Assembly (NCBI RefSeq): GCF_017220215.1
Contig: NZ_CP071129.1
Span: 1,798,001 to 1,862,000, forward strand
DNA: 64,000 bases
Direction of reading: 5' to 3'
DNA from: Caballeronia sp. M1242
GTDB taxonomy: Bacteria; Pseudomonadota; Gammaproteobacteria; Burkholderiales; Burkholderiaceae
Numbering within the stretch: position 1 is the stretch's first letter; each line of letters begins with the position of its first letter. Positions 35,559 through 46,169 of the stretch are shown here, one piece after another. The position numbers and the translations under genes are program-made. The notes below the pieces were generated by a model. That model had not been told where the DNA came from and did no database searches. It was given only the letters and a program-made list of their open reading frames with translations.

Positions 35559-37909
35559 TCGACGGCCTGCAGCTTGGCCACCGCCAGCGCCAGCCACTTT
35601 TCGCCGTGCCGCTTGAAGCGCACTTGCGCGCGAGCATCGCCGCCAGAACCTTCGAGCGCGGTCACGGTGCCCTCGCCGAACTTCGTGTGAAAGACGGCCT
35701 GCCCGACCTTGAAGCCGGTATCGGCCGCGCGCTGTTCGTTCGCGAACGACGGCAGCGCCGGACTCGGCGTCGATGGTCCGCCGCGTTCCTGTCCCGGCCG
35801 CGCGAACCAGTCGCGGCCCCAGCCGGCGTTGTCGGCGCGACCGCCCCAGCGCGCGCCCGCTTCAACTTTCGGCGTGAGCCATTTGAGCGAGCCCTCCGGC
35901 AGTTCGTCGAAAAAGCGGGAGCGGATGTTGTAGCGCGTCTGGCCGTGCAGCATGCGGCTCTGCGCGAACGACAGATACAGCCGCTCCTTCGCCCGCGTGA
36001 TCGCGACATACGCGAGCCGCCGCTCTTCTTCGAGCCCGTCGGATTCCTGCGCGCTGTTTTCGTGCGGGAAGAGCCCTTCTTCGAGCCCGGTGATGAACAC
36101 CGCCGTGAACTCCAGACCCTTCGCCGCGTGGACGGTCATCAACTGCACGGCGTCCTGTCCGGCTTGCGCCTGGTTGTCGCCCGCTTCGAGCGATGCATGC
36201 GACAGGAAGCCCGCGAGCGGCGTCATGGTGTCCGGATTCTGCGCGGGATCGGCGATGCCGGGCGCATCCAGCACTTCGATCTCGCCGTCCTCGCTCACCG
36301 CTGTGATCTCCTGCGCGGCGGTCGCGCCGGGGCGCAGCGGAATCGACCGCGCGGGCGTATCCAGCCCGTAGCCTTCTTCGCTCACGAACGCCGCCGCTGC
36401 GTTCACCAGTTCCTGCAAGTTTTCGAGCCGGTCCTGCCCTTCCCGCTCGGTCTCGTAGAACGCGGCGAGTCCGCTTGCGCGCACGACGTATTCGACCGTT
36501 TCCGGCAGGCTCATCTGCTGCGTTTCGGCGCGCATCTTCGCGATGAGCGTCGCGAACGCGCCGAGGCTCGATCCCGCCTTGCCGGTCACGTAAGGCACGG
36601 CGGCGGCCATCGAACAGTTGTAGAGACGCGCGGCGTCGGCCAGTTGCTCGATGGAACGCGCACCGATGCCGCGCGTCGGGAAATTGACGACGCGGGCAAA
36701 CGCAGTGTCGTCGTTAGGATTGTCGATCAGCCGCAGATACGCGAGCGCGTGCTTGATTTCCTGACGCTCGAAGAACCGCAAGCCGCCATACACGCGATAC
36801 GCAATGCCCGCGTTCACCAGCGTATGTTCGATGGTGCGCGACTGCGCGTTGCTTCGATACAGCACCGCGATCTCGCCGCGCGCGAGGCCGGTGTTGATGA
36901 GCGCCTTGATCTCCTCGACGATCCAGCCCGCTTCCTGCGAATCGGTCGCGGCCTCATAAACGCGCACCGGCTCGCCGTGCCCCGCGTCCGTGCGCAGATT
37001 CTTGCCGAGCCGCCGCGCGTTGTTCGCGATCAGATAATTCGCGGTATCGAGAATATGGCCGTGCGAGCGGTAGTTCTGCTCCAGCTTGATGAGATTGCGC
37101 ACGCGGAACTCGCGCTCGAAATCGTGCATGTTGCCGACATTCGCGCCGCGAAACGCGTAGATGGACTGATCGTCGTCGCCCACGGCGAAGATCGCGTTGT
37201 GCTCGCCCGCCAGCTGCTTCAGCCACGCATATTGCAGCTTGTTGGTGTCCTGAAACTCGTCGACGAGGATATTGCGAAAGCGCGCCTGATAATGCGCGCG
37301 CAGCGGCGGATTGTGCGCGAGCAGTTCGTAGCAGCGCAGCAGCAGCTCGGGAAAATCGACGACGCCTTCGCGCTGGCATTGCTGGTCGTAAGCCTCGTAC
37401 AGCTCGACGAACTTGCGATTGAAGTTGTCGGTCGCATCGACGTCTTTCGGACGCAGCCCTTGTTCCTTCGCGTTGTTGATGAAGTACTGGAGATTCTTCG
37501 CCGGATACTTCTCGTCGTCGACGTTCAGGCCCTTCATGAGCCGCTTGATCGCGGAAAGCTGGTCCGCCGTGTCGAGAATCTGGAACGACTGCGGCAGGCC
37601 CGCGTCGCGGTAATGCGCGCGCAACATGCGGTTGCACAGGCCGTGGAACGTGCCGATCCACATGCCGCGCGTGTCGATAGGCAGAAGCGCCGACAGGCGC
37701 GACATCATCTCGCGCGCCGCCTTGTTCGTGAACGTGACCGCGAGAATGGTCGGCGGCGATGCGTAACCCTGCTGAATCAGCCACGCAATGCGGGTGATGA
37801 GCACCCGCGTCTTGCCGCTGCCCGCGCCCGCGAGGATCAGCGCGGGCTCGTTCGGCAGCGTCACGGCGGCGAGCTGTTCGGGATTGAGGTTGGCGAGTAA
37901 ATCGGGCAT
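35555..37909 (-). CDS. uvrD: UvrD/PcrA-type superfamily I DNA helicase
   Basis: This 784-residue 3'-5' helicase has Walker A AGAGSGKT (about 24-31), ILAVTFTNKAAREM, the DEFQDT Walker B, GDDDQSIYAFRGA, EQNYRS and the C-terminal VHAAKGLEF. A Tudor-like C-terminal tail (VGQAVFHTKFGEGTV) is typical of UvrD/PcrA. It unwinds DNA in nucleotide excision and mismatch repair. The first ATG giving MPDLLANLNPEQ is used; upstream frame extensions are not conserved. Confidence 0.93.
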   Translation of the reverse strand: MPDLLANLNPEQLAAVTLPNEPALILAGAGSGKTRVLITRIAWLIQQGYASPPTILAVTFTNKAAREMMSRLSALLPIDTRGMWIGTFHGLCNRMLRAHYRDAGLPQSFQILDTADQLSAIKRLMKGLNVDDEKYPAKNLQYFINNAKEQGLRPKDVDATDNFNRKFVELYEAYDQQCQREGVVDFPELLLRCYELLAHNPPLRAHYQARFRNILVDEFQDTNKLQYAWLKQLAGEHNAIFAVGDDDQSIYAFRGANVGNMHDFEREFRVRNLIKLEQNYRSHGHILDTANYLIANNARRLGKNLRTDAGHGEPVRVYEAATDSQEAGWIVEEIKALINTGLARGEIAVLYRSNAQSRTIEHTLVNAGIAYRVYGGLRFFERQEIKHALAYLRLIDNPNDDTAFARVVNFPTRGIGARSIEQLADAARLYNCSMAAAVPYVTGKAGSSLGAFATLIAKMRAETQQMSLPETVEYVVRASGLAAFYETEREGQDRLENLQELVNAAAAFVSEEGYGLDTPARSIPLRPGATAAQEITAVSEDGEIEVLDAPGIADPAQNPDTMTPLAGFLSHASLEAGDNQAQAGQDAVQLMTVHAAKGLEFTAVFITGLEEGLFPHENSAQESDGLEEERRLAYVAITRAKERLYLSFAQSRMLHGQTRYNIRSRFFDELPEGSLKWLTPKVEAGARWGGRADNAGWGRDWFARPGQERGGPSTPSPALPSFANEQRAADTGFKVGQAVFHTKFGEGTVTALEGSGGDARAQVRFKRHGEKWLALAVAKLQAVE

Positions 37910-38076
37910 GGGAAAGTGGAGCGGCGCAAAGCGCGCCAGTGAGCGTGCCAATGAGCGGGCGAGGAGTCGCCGGGTAGCCGACCATTATAAGACCGCGCCG
38001 ATGGCGTCGCCCGGCGAGCCATCCACGGCAGCGGACCGGCCGCGCCCGGATTCGTCCGATTGCGCGGTCCAAACCT

Positions 38077-38082
38077 TATAAT
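38077..38082 (+). promoter_or_regulatory. Candidate -10 element upstream of valS
   Basis: A perfect TATAAT lies 47 bp upstream of the valS ATG. The -35 region is poor (TCGTCC at 19 bp spacing). No T-box or other leader structure is visible in the short leader. Confidence 0.4.
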
Positions 38083-38129
38083 CGGTGATTACCCCGCATC
38101 TTTTCACGCATTTTTCGGCAGATTTCACG

Positions 38130-40997
38130 ATGAGCGACAGCACGCTTGCGAAGAGCTTCGAGCCCCAGAACATCGAGTCCCAGTGGGGCCCGGAATGGGA
38201 AAAACGCGGCTATTCCGCGCCGACCTTCAAGGAAGGTGCCAAGAACTTCTCCATTCAACTGCCGCCGCCGAACGTCACCGGCACGCTGCACATGGGGCAC
38301 GCGTTCAACCAGACCATCATGGATGGCCTCACGCGCTATCACCGCATGCTCGGCGAGAACACGCTGTGGGTGCCGGGCACGGACCACGCGGGCATCGCGA
38401 CGCAGATCGTCGTGGAACGACAGCTCGATGCGCAAGGCATCTCGCGCCACGATCTGGGCCGCGAGGAGTTTCTGAAGCGCGTGTGGGCGTGGAAGCAGGA
38501 ATCCGGCTCGACCATCACGCGGCAGGTGCGCAGGCTCGGCGCGTCGATCGACTGGTCGCGCGAATACTTCACGATGGACGACAAGATGTCCGCCGCCGTG
38601 CGCGACGTCTTCGTCACGCTCTACAAGCAAGGGCTCATCTATCGCGGCAAGCGGCTCGTGAACTGGGACCCGGTGCTCGGCACGGCCGTGTCCGATCTCG
38701 AAGTCGTGAGCGAGGAAGAGAACGGCAGCCTCTGGCACATCAAGTATCCGCTGCCGGACGGCTCGGGCCATCTCACTGTCGCGACGACGCGCCCGGAAAC
38801 CATGCTCGGCGACGTCGCCGTGATGGTGCATCCGGAAGACGAGCGTTATGCGCACCTGATCGGCAAGACGGTCGTGCTGCCGCTGTGTGACCGCGAAATT
38901 CCCGTGATCGCGGACGACTACGTGGACCGCGAGTTCGGCACCGGCGTCGTGAAGGTCACGCCCGCGCACGACTTCAACGACTACGCGGTCGGACAGCGCC
39001 ACAAGCTGCCGCAAATCGAGATTCTCACGCTCGACGCGAAGATCAACGACAACGCGCCCGAGAAATATCGCGGCATGGACCGGTTCGACGCACGCAAGCA
39101 GGTCGTCGCCGATCTCGAAGCGCTAGGTCTGCTCGATTCCGTCAAGCCGCACAAGCTGATGGTGCCGCGCGGCGACCGCACGGGCGTCGTCATCGAGCCG
39201 ATGCTGACCGACCAATGGTTCGTCGCGATGAGCAAGCCCGCGCCCGAAGGCACGTTCAATCCGGGCAAGTCGATCGCCGAAACCGCGCTCGACGTGGTGC
39301 GCAACGGCGAGATCAAGTTCGTGCCGGAGAACTGGACCACGACCTATTATCAGTGGCTCGAAAATATTCAGGACTGGTGCATCTCGCGTCAGTTGTGGTG
39401 GGGGCATCAGATTCCCGCGTGGTACGGCGAGAACGGCGAAATCTTCGTCGCGAAGACCGAAGACGAAGCGCGCGCCGACGCTGAGCGCCAGGGTTACACC
39501 GGCGCGCTCAAGCGCGACGACGACGTGCTCGACACGTGGTTCTCCTCCGCGCTCGTGCCCTTCTCGTCGCTCGGCTGGCCGAACGAGACGAAAGAGCTGA
39601 AGGCGTTCCTGCCTTCTTCGGTGCTCGTGACGGGCTTCGACATCATCTTCTTCTGGGTCGCCCGGATGGTGATGATGACCACGCATTTCACCGGCAAGGT
39701 GCCCTTCGATACCGTCTATGTGCACGGCCTCGTGCGCGACGCGGAAGGTCAGAAGATGTCGAAGAGCAAGGGCAATACGCTCGATCCGATCGACATCGTG
39801 GATGGCATCGACCTCGAAACGCTCGTCGCCAAGCGCACGAGCGGCCTCATGAATCCGAAGCAGGCCGCGCAGATCGAGAAGAAGACGCGCAAGGAATTTC
39901 CCGACGGCATTCCGGCGTTCGGCACGGATGCGCTGCGCTTTACGATGGCGTCGATGGCCACGCTCGGTCGCAATGTGAATTTTGATCTGGCACGCTGCGA
40001 GGGGTATCGCAACTTCTGCAACAAGCTCTGGAACGCCACGCGTTTCGTCTTGATGAATTGCGAAGGCCACGATTGCGGTTTTGCGAACGTGGCCGGCTGC
40101 AAGCCCGGCGACTGCGGGCCCGGCGGCTATACCGACTTCTCGCAGGCGGACCGCTGGATCGTGTCGCTGCTTCAGCGCGTGGAAGCGGAAGTCGAGAAGG
40201 GCTTCGCGGACTATCGCTTCGACAATGTCGCAAGCGCAATTTACAAGTTCGTGTGGGACGAGTACTGCGACTGGTACCTCGAACTCGCGAAGGTGCAGAT
40301 TCAGAACGGCACGCCCGAGCAGCAGCGCGCCACGCGCCGCACGCTCTTGCGCGTGCTGGAAACGGTGCTGCGTTTGGCGCACCCGGTCATTCCGTTCATT
40401 ACCGAAGCGTTGTGGCAGAAGGTCGCCCCGTTGACGGACGCTTACCCGGCGGGCGCGAAGGAAGGCGAAGCGTCGATCATGACGCAGCCGTATCCGCGCG
40501 CCGAGACGAAAAAGCTGGATGAATCCGCTGAACAGTGGGCCGCCGAACTGAAAGCAGTGATCGACGCATGTCGTAATCTGCGTGGCGAGATGAACCTGTC
40601 GCCCGCGGTGAAGGTGCCCTTGCTCGCGCACGGCGACGCCGCGCGTCTTTCGTCGTTCGCGCCTTATGTCGCGGCGCTTGCGCGTCTTGCGGAAGTGAAG
40701 ATCATCGACGACGAAGCGGCGCTCGACAAGGAAGCGTCAGGCGCACCGGTCGCCATCGTCGGCGCGAACAAGCTGGTGCTGAAAGTAGAGATCGACGTGG
40801 CTGCCGAGCGCGAGCGTTTGACGAAGGAAGTCGAACGTCTTGGCGGCGAGATCGTCAAATGTAACGCGAAGCTGGGCAATGAAAGCTTTGTTGCAAAAGC
40901 GCCGGCCGCTGTCGTTGAACAGGAGCGCAAAAGGCTGGCAGAATTCAAGACCACTATCGAGAAGCTTCAGGCGCAATTATTGCGACTGCCCGTATGA
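38130..40997 (+). CDS. valS: Valine--tRNA ligase
   Basis: This 955-residue class I aminoacyl-tRNA synthetase has the HIGH motif as [12 protein letters not shown] (about 48-59), the CP1 editing domain with [10 protein letters not shown], and KMSKS in [16 protein letters not shown]-terminal coiled coil spans about 885-950. It charges tRNA(Val) in the cytoplasm. The ATG of [13 protein letters not shown] gives the family N-terminus. galU follows 74 bp later. Confidence 0.97.
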   Translation: MSDSTLAKSFEPQNIESQWGPEWEKRGYSAPTFKEGAKNFSIQLPPPNVTGTLHMGHAFNQTIMDGLTRYHRMLGENTLWVPGTDHAGIATQIVVERQLDAQGISRHDLGREEFLKRVWAWKQESGSTITRQVRRLGASIDWSREYFTMDDKMSAAVRDVFVTLYKQGLIYRGKRLVNWDPVLGTAVSDLEVVSEEENGSLWHIKYPLPDGSGHLTVATTRPETMLGDVAVMVHPEDERYAHLIGKTVVLPLCDREIPVIADDYVDREFGTGVVKVTPAHDFNDYAVGQRHKLPQIEILTLDAKINDNAPEKYRGMDRFDARKQVVADLEALGLLDSVKPHKLMVPRGDRTGVVIEPMLTDQWFVAMSKPAPEGTFNPGKSIAETALDVVRNGEIKFVPENWTTTYYQWLENIQDWCISRQLWWGHQIPAWYGENGEIFVAKTEDEARADAERQGYTGALKRDDDVLDTWFSSALVPFSSLGWPNETKELKAFLPSSVLVTGFDIIFFWVARMVMMTTHFTGKVPFDTVYVHGLVRDAEGQKMSKSKGNTLDPIDIVDGIDLETLVAKRTSGLMNPKQAAQIEKKTRKEFPDGIPAFGTDALRFTMASMATLGRNVNFDLARCEGYRNFCNKLWNATRFVLMNCEGHDCGFANVAGCKPGDCGPGGYTDFSQADRWIVSLLQRVEAEVEKGFADYRFDNVASAIYKFVWDEYCDWYLELAKVQIQNGTPEQQRATRRTLLRVLETVLRLAHPVIPFITEALWQKVAPLTDAYPAGAKEGEASIMTQPYPRAETKKLDESAEQWAAELKAVIDACRNLRGEMNLSPAVKVPLLAHGDAARLSSFAPYVAALARLAEVKIIDDEAALDKEASGAPVAIVGANKLVLKVEIDVAAERERLTKEVERLGGEIVKCNAKLGNESFVAKAPAAVVEQERKRLAEFKTTIEKLQAQLLRLPV

Positions 40998-41071
40998 TGG
41001 GAGTCGTTTTTACGCCCTGTTCAGTCGCTTCACTCGATGTTCTAAATGATTAAGAGGATCAGGGTCATCAC

Positions 41072-41953
41072 ATGCTAAAAGTTACCAAAGCGGTTTTTCC
41101 CGTTGCGGGTCTCGGCACACGGTTCCTCCCCGCGACCAAGGCTAGCCCGAAGGAAATGCTGCCGGTCGTCGACAAGCCGCTGATTCAGTACGCGGTCGAA
41201 GAAGCGATGGCCGCCGGCATCACCGAAATGATCTTCGTCACCGGCCGCAGCAAGCGTGCCATCGAAGATCATTTCGACAAGTCCTATGAGATCGAAGCCG
41301 AGCTGGAGGCGCGCGGCAAAGAGAAGCTTCTCGAACTCGTGCGCAGCATCAAGCCGAGCCACGTGGACTGCTTCTATGTGCGGCAGGCCGAGGCGCTCGG
41401 TCTCGGTCATGCGGTGTTGTGCGCCGAAAAGCTCGTCGGCGACAATCCGTTCGCCGTGATCCTCGCGGACGACTTGCTGTACGGCAGGCCGCCCGTCATG
41501 TCGCAGATGATCGAAGTCTTCGACCACTATCACAGCTCGGTGATCGGCGTCGAAGAAATCCCGCCGCAAGACACGAAGTCGTACGGCATCATCGACGGCA
41601 AGGAGTGGGAAGACAACATCGTCAAGCTCTCGGGCATCGTCGAGAAGCCGGAGCCGGCGGTTGCGCCGTCGAACCTGGGCGTGGTCGGTCGCTATGTGCT
41701 GAAGCCGCGCATTTTCGATCACATCCGCGCGCTCAAGCCCGGCGCGGGCGGCGAGCTGCAACTGACGGACGCGATTCAGTCGCTGCTGTCGGATGAGCAA
41801 GTGCTCGCGTACAAGTATCACGGCACGCGTTTCGATTGCGGCAGCAAGCTCGGCTATCTGAAGGCGACGGTCGAATTCGCGCTGCGCCATCCGGAAGTGG
41901 CGAAGGACTTCGAAGAATACCTGCGCACGCGTTCGCCGGTTCTCGAAGGCTAA
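41072..41953 (+). CDS. galU: UTP--glucose-1-phosphate uridylyltransferase
   Basis: This 293-residue nucleotidyltransferase makes UDP-glucose for lipopolysaccharide, exopolysaccharide and trehalose synthesis. The N-terminal [21 protein letters not shown] nucleotide-binding loop and [13 protein letters not shown] are diagnostic, and LADDLLYG carries the metal-binding acid. Its gene ends 23 bp before a strong terminator. Confidence 0.96.
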   Translation: MLKVTKAVFPVAGLGTRFLPATKASPKEMLPVVDKPLIQYAVEEAMAAGITEMIFVTGRSKRAIEDHFDKSYEIEAELEARGKEKLLELVRSIKPSHVDCFYVRQAEALGLGHAVLCAEKLVGDNPFAVILADDLLYGRPPVMSQMIEVFDHYHSSVIGVEEIPPQDTKSYGIIDGKEWEDNIVKLSGIVEKPEPAVAPSNLGVVGRYVLKPRIFDHIRALKPGAGGELQLTDAIQSLLSDEQVLAYKYHGTRFDCGSKLGYLKATVEFALRHPEVAKDFEEYLRTRSPVLEG

Positions 41954-41976
41954 GCGTCAACGGCCCTGTACGAAAA

Positions 41977-42008
41977 AAAATGCCCGTCACTTGCGTGACG
42001 GGCATTTT
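41977..42008. terminator. Bidirectional Rho-independent terminator between galU and tusA
   Basis: A perfect 14-bp stem, AAAATGCCCGTCAC (41977-41990) with GTGACGGGCATTTT (41995-42008), encloses a TTGC loop. A-rich sequence precedes it and TTTTGCTTTT follows, so it can end galU on the plus strand and tusA on the minus strand. Confidence 0.93.
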
Positions 42009-42027
42009 GCTTTTGCGCTTCTGATTT

Positions 42028-42255
42028 TCAGCGGCGCCGCATCAAGAAGATAAACGTCTTGTCCTGCGAGCTCGACTCGACGATTTCATTGCCGGTCTGC
42101 TTGGCGAACGCGGCGAAATCGCGCTGCGAACCGGGATCGGTCGCGAGCACTTTCAGAATCTGGCCGCTCGTCATGTCGGCCAGCGCCTTCTTCGCCCGCA
42201 GAATCGGCAACGGGCAGTTGAGCCCGCGTGCGTCGACTTCCTTGTGAACTTCCAT
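42028..42255 (-). CDS. tusA: TusA-family sulfur carrier protein
   Basis: This 75-residue sulfurtransferase has the family signature DARGLNCPLPILRAKKAL, whose single cysteine carries persulfide sulfur for tRNA thiolation or related pathways. A second conserved segment, LKVLATDPGSQRDF, follows. It converges with galU across a shared terminator. Its exact partner (TusA or YeeD/SirA type) cannot be told from sequence alone. Confidence 0.9.
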   Translation of the reverse strand: MEVHKEVDARGLNCPLPILRAKKALADMTSGQILKVLATDPGSQRDFAAFAKQTGNEIVESSSQDKTFIFLMRRR

Positions 42256-42483
42256 CGCGATTGAACCTTCCGTGTGCCTGATGGTTCCATTTTAACGCAG
42301 CGGTTGGAGATCTACCTGCCGGCCGAGCGTTGCCCTCCTTCGCTTCCCTTGGGAGTTTTCCACTTCACGGCTCCAGTGCGAGCGGATAGATTTTTCAGCT
42401 CTCGTTCACCAACCTTCGCAGTCTCTGCGTGCCCGGCGCCTTTCGACCGCGTGCGTCGGCGGAACTGTATAAAATTTTGTACA

Positions 42484-42829
42484 ATGCCCCGATGAGAAAG
42501 AAATCCGCTGGGTCGGCTCGTCCTATGACGACATCCTTGAGTTTCCCTCTGCGGCACGGCGCGAAGCAGGCTTCCAACTTGGCCGTCTGCAAGTCGGGCT
42601 TGATCCCGAAGACTGGAAGCCCTTCAACGATGTTGGCCCCGGTGTGCGCGAGATCCGCATCAGGGGCACAAGCGGAATCTTTCGCGTTATGTACGTAGCG
42701 AAGTTCGAAGAAGCGGTTTTCGTATTGCATTGCTTCCAGAAGAAATCGCAAGCGACATCCACGCACGACAAGGAGATCGCCGCCGCTCGCTATCGGGCGA
42801 TCGTTCGGGAAAGAAAGGCACGAACATGA
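42484..42829 (+). pseudogene. higB: RelE/HigB-type (Gp49-like) toxin, start out of frame
   Basis: One frame from 42491 to the TGA at 42829 encodes DEKEIRWVGSSYDDILEFP, VREIRIRGTSGIFRVMYVAKFEE, AVFVLHCFQKKSQAT and RYRAIVRERK, a complete HigB/Gp49 toxin. In that frame no ATG, GTG or TTG lies between an upstream TAA (42470) and the conserved N-terminus. An ATG at 42484 is out of phase because of CCCC (42487-42490); CCC would give MPDEKEIRW. The gene is therefore inactive by one extra base, or the base is a sequencing error. A shorter GTG start at 42644 would lack the N-terminal half. Confidence 0.7.
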
Positions 42830-43161
42830 ACAAGGTTGACACGAAAGTCCGACACGTGACCAAGCGAGGTGCGAACATCTTCGCAGAGCTTGGTTTCGCG
42901 CCCGCGGAAGCACGCCGGTATCAAGCCGAGTCACAGGCGCTCATCGGTCAGACGCTCTTGCTTAAAGAGCAACTCATGGACGAGCTGGCGGCCTGGATCG
43001 AAGCGCAAGAACTGAAGCAAGCCGACGCCGCCGAGATTCTTCACGTCACGCGGCCACGCGTATCGGACGTCGTCAACAAGAAGTCGAGCAAGTTCACCAT
43101 CGACTCGCTCGTGGAAATGCTCGCCCGCATAGGCAAGCCGGTCACGCTGGTCGTCGGCTGA
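42826..43161 (+). CDS. higA: XRE-family antitoxin (HigA-like)
   Basis: This 111-residue protein begins MNKVDTKVRHVTKRGANIF. Its C-terminal helix-turn-helix (about 60-105: QELKQADAAEILHVTRPRVSDVVN) is of the XRE type found in antitoxins paired with HigB/Gp49 toxins. The ATG overlaps the toxin stop (ATGA). It should neutralise the toxin and repress the operon; TTGTACAA at 42477-42484 upstream of the toxin may be part of its operator. Confidence 0.85.
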   Translation: MNKVDTKVRHVTKRGANIFAELGFAPAEARRYQAESQALIGQTLLLKEQLMDELAAWIEAQELKQADAAEILHVTRPRVSDVVNKKSSKFTIDSLVEMLARIGKPVTLVVG

Positions 43162-43203
43162 CGGCGGTATCAACGCGAATGCGGGCGATGCGTTCCGCAG
43201 CGC

Positions 43204-44229
43204 TCAAAGATCCACCGGCCGCCCGCTCGCATACGCTTCGCGCAACGCGATGCCTATGCGCGTCGCCTCCCGCGCGTCGTTCAGCGTGAGCCCGGTCGGC
43301 GTGCCGTCCTTCAGCAACGCGACGAATGCCTGCGCCTCGCGCAAGAACGCATCCTCGAAACGCTCGAAGAACGTCGGCGTGCACGCGTTGCGCATGCCGT
43401 GCTCATCGGCGATTTCGACGCGGTTCAGCCGCGGATTGCGCCCCACCGACAACGCGCCCGCTGCGCCGATTATTTCGGTCTGCGTATCATGTCCGTGCGC
43501 CATCGTGCGCGAGGCGTAGAACACGGCGAGCCGGCCATCGTCAAATTCGACTACACCCACGCCGTTGTCGATATCGCCGCATTCGCGCAAGCCCTCGTGT
43601 ATCGCGATCGTGCCGCTCGCGAACACGCGTTTCGCACGCGGATTGCCGAGCATCCAGCGCGCGAGGTCGATGTCATGCACGCTGCAATCGAGAAAGAGTC
43701 CGCCCGAAGTCGGCGCGAAGCGGACGAAGAAACCGTCGGGGTCGTTCTTGTCGCAGGTCTGCGAGCGCACCATGAACGGCCGGCCGATCGCGCCCTTCCC
43801 GACTTGCTCGAACGCATCGCGATAACTCGCGTCGAAGCGGCGCACGAAGCCGATCATCACGTGCAATTGCGGATGCCGTGCGTGGGCTTCGATCACGCGG
43901 TCGCATTCGGCGAGATCGAGCGAGAGCGGCTTTTCGCAGAAGACGTGCTTGCCCGCCTCCAGCGCGGCGATGATCTGCCGCGCGTGCAGCGAGGTCGGCG
44001 TGACGAGCCACACCGCATCGACCGATGCATCGGCGAGCAGCGCGTCGTAGTCCGCGTAGAGCGCAAGCTCCGGCAAGCGTTCGCGCGCCCACGCGCGTTC
44101 CTCGTCGACGGGACTGCACGCGGCAACGAGCTTCGCGCCCGGCACATGCCACGCAAGATTCTCGGCGTGGCGGCGTCCGAGGCGCCCGAGCCCGACGATA
44201 CCCACGCGCACCACGCGCACCGCGCTCAC
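43204..44229 (-). CDS. Gfo/Idh/MocA family oxidoreductase
   Basis: This 341-residue NAD(P)-dependent dehydrogenase has a Rossmann motif GIVGLGRLGRRH (about 8-19) and the EKP motif in VFCEKPLSLD. A GTG start overlapping the TGA of iolG was chosen because the downstream GTGs all lie within the same conserved stretch. It is probably a second inositol or inosose dehydrogenase, but the substrate is not certain. It is transcribed with iolG and the RpiR regulator. Confidence 0.88.
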   Translation of the reverse strand: MSAVRVVRVGIVGLGRLGRRHAENLAWHVPGAKLVAACSPVDEERAWARERLPELALYADYDALLADASVDAVWLVTPTSLHARQIIAALEAGKHVFCEKPLSLDLAECDRVIEAHARHPQLHVMIGFVRRFDASYRDAFEQVGKGAIGRPFMVRSQTCDKNDPDGFFVRFAPTSGGLFLDCSVHDIDLARWMLGNPRAKRVFASGTIAIHEGLRECGDIDNGVGVVEFDDGRLAVFYASRTMAHGHDTQTEIIGAAGALSVGRNPRLNRVEIADEHGMRNACTPTFFERFEDAFLREAQAFVALLKDGTPTGLTLNDAREATRIGIALREAYASGRPVDL

Positions 44230-45230
44230 GCTTGTTGCTCCGCAAGCCGCACGATGCGCTTCTCGCGCCACGAAAGCGTCGCGGCTTCGGCCAGTTCCAG
44301 CGCCTTCAGGCCATCGGCGACCGTCGTGCGGACCGGCTTGCCGTGATTCACGGCATCGAAGAAATGCGCGATTTCCAGCGCATACGCCGCGCGGTAGCGT
44401 TCGAGAAAGAACGCCTCGGGCACGTCCGTCGACACGGACGTCTTCGAATACGCGGTCACTTCGGTCGGCCGCACATTGCCCGCCTGAAGCATGCCGGCGC
44501 TGCCGAGCAACTCGAACCGCTGGTCGTAGCCATACGCCGCGCGCCGCGCCGTGTTGATCTGGCACAGCCGGCCGCGCTTCGTGCGGATCGTGACCGCGGT
44601 CGAGTCGATATCGCCGGCATCCGCGATAGCCGGATCGGAGAGGCAACTGCCGGTCGCGTGCAGCGTCTCGGCTTCGTCATCGAGCATCCAGCGAAAGATG
44701 TCGAAGTCGTGGATCAGCATGTCCTTGAAGATGCCGCCCGAATGCTTGATGTATCCGACCGGCGGCGCGCCCGGATCGCGGCTCGTGACGATCAGCATTT
44801 CGGGATCGCCGATCTCGCCCGCTTCGACGCGCGCCTTCAGCGCCGAGAACGTCGGATCGAAGCGCCGTTGGAAGCCGATCATGCACACGACGCCCGCGCG
44901 TTGAACGGCATCGGCGCAGGCGCGCGCGCGTTCGAGCGTCAGGTCCACCGGCTTCTCGCAGAAGACGTGCTTGCCTTGTGAGGCCGACTGCATGATGAGG
45001 TCCGCGTGCGTGTCCGTGCTCGAACACACGACGGTCGCGCCGATCGTCGCATCGCCCATTGCGCCGTCGATATCAGCTACTTGCGCGCCGTGCTGTTCCG
45101 CAAGCGCGGCCGCCGCGTCACGGTTCACATCGACGACATACTTCAGCCGCACGCCCGGCTGCCGCGCCAGATTCGCCGCGTGAATCTTGCCGATGCGCCC
45201 CGCTCCAAACACCGCCACGTCAATCGTCAT
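44226..45230 (-). CDS. iolG: myo-Inositol 2-dehydrogenase
   Basis: This 334-residue Gfo/Idh/MocA enzyme oxidises myo-inositol to scyllo-inosose with NAD, the first step of inositol catabolism. Its features are VFGAGRIGKIHAAN (about 7-20), VFCEKPVDLT and GGIFKDMLIHDFDIFRWM, which supplies the catalytic Asp/His. Placement between an IolR-type regulator and a second dehydrogenase, beside iolCDEB, supports the name. It starts within the last few codons of the regulator gene. Confidence 0.93.
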   Translation of the reverse strand: MTIDVAVFGAGRIGKIHAANLARQPGVRLKYVVDVNRDAAAALAEQHGAQVADIDGAMGDATIGATVVCSSTDTHADLIMQSASQGKHVFCEKPVDLTLERARACADAVQRAGVVCMIGFQRRFDPTFSALKARVEAGEIGDPEMLIVTSRDPGAPPVGYIKHSGGIFKDMLIHDFDIFRWMLDDEAETLHATGSCLSDPAIADAGDIDSTAVTIRTKRGRLCQINTARRAAYGYDQRFELLGSAGMLQAGNVRPTEVTAYSKTSVSTDVPEAFFLERYRAAYALEIAHFFDAVNHGKPVRTTVADGLKALELAEAATLSWREKRIVRLAEQQA

Positions 45231-46098
45231 AACCGCCTGTCTCCCTGGATTCTTCGACGTTCAATTCGAGCCGGTACGCGAGCGCAATGAAAAGCGCCTG
45301 GCACAGGCAGATGGTGCTCGTGAGCGAGCGGAACGCGAACGCGCTGCCCTCCTTCACGAGCAGACTCGCGCTCGCATGACGCGCGAGCGGCGAAAGCTGG
45401 CTATCGGTGATGACGAGCGTCGCCGCGCCGTGATGCTGCGCCGCGCGTACGCAATATTGCGTCTCCTTGCCGTACGGCGCGAAGCTGATCGCAATCAGTA
45501 CGTCACCCTTCTTCACGCTGCGGATCTGTTCGCGGAACATGCCGCCGACGCCCGAGATCAGATGCACGCGCTTCTTCGTATGGCCGAGCGCATAGACGAT
45601 GTAGCTCGCCACCGCGAACGAGCGGCGCACGCCGATCACATAGATGTTCTCCGCCTTCTCGAGCATCTCGACGGCGGCTTCGAACTGCGCGTCGTCGAGG
45701 CCGGCTTCGAGTTCGTCCAGACCCGCGCGGCTCGCCGCGATGAATTCGCGCGCCACGGAAACGCCCGATGCGACGCCGGCCTTCTCGTCGATTAGTTTGC
45801 GAATGCGCTGCTGATAGCTCTGCCCCGTGCTGCCGCCCGCGTACGCCTGCCGGAACACCGCCTGAAGGTCGGAGAAGCCGGAGAAGCCGAAACGCTGCGC
45901 GAAACGCACGACCGCGGACGGATGCACGCCGCACGACGCGGCGATATCGCTCGTGCGGTCCATCATCACGCTCTGCCGATGCTGCTCGATATACGACGCC
46001 ACGCTCTTCAGCTGGCGCGGCAGCGAATCGTACGCATCGGTGATCCGCTGCATCAGGTCGTCGACGGAAAGGACGTCGGTACTGGTTTCATCCTGCAT
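45220..46098 (-). CDS. RpiR/MurR-family regulator of inositol genes (IolR-like)
   Basis: This 292-residue regulator has an N-terminal RpiR helix-turn-helix (about 15-85, DIAASCGVHPSAVVRFAQRFGFSG) and a C-terminal SIS sugar-phosphate-binding domain (about 130-260, NIYVIGVRRS). IolR proteins of this family repress inositol genes until an intermediate binds the SIS domain. It is the first gene of the minus-strand unit, divergent from the transporter-iolCDEB unit, and a matching operator lies between. Confidence 0.9.
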   Translation of the reverse strand: MQDETSTDVLSVDDLMQRITDAYDSLPRQLKSVASYIEQHRQSVMMDRTSDIAASCGVHPSAVVRFAQRFGFSGFSDLQAVFRQAYAGGSTGQSYQQRIRKLIDEKAGVASGVSVAREFIAASRAGLDELEAGLDDAQFEAAVEMLEKAENIYVIGVRRSFAVASYIVYALGHTKKRVHLISGVGGMFREQIRSVKKGDVLIAISFAPYGKETQYCVRAAQHHGAATLVITDSQLSPLARHASASLLVKEGSAFAFRSLTSTICLCQALFIALAYRLELNVEESRETGGYDD

Positions 46099-46169
46099 GG
46101 AAAGCCCGGTTCGTCGGCGCCCGAAAGCGAGCGCCGGTGCAGCCGATTATAGAAAGCCCGCGCGCGATT

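Noticed and set aside
35606-37900. Long plus-strand open frame opposite the UvrD gene
   Set aside because: Composition is typical of antisense GC-rich shadows, and the minus strand carries all helicase motifs.
42474-42643. Normal start of the HigB-type toxin at ATG, GTG or TTG
   Set aside because: Checked codon by codon from the in-frame TAA at 42470 to the conserved N-terminus; none exists, so the gene was recorded as frameshifted.
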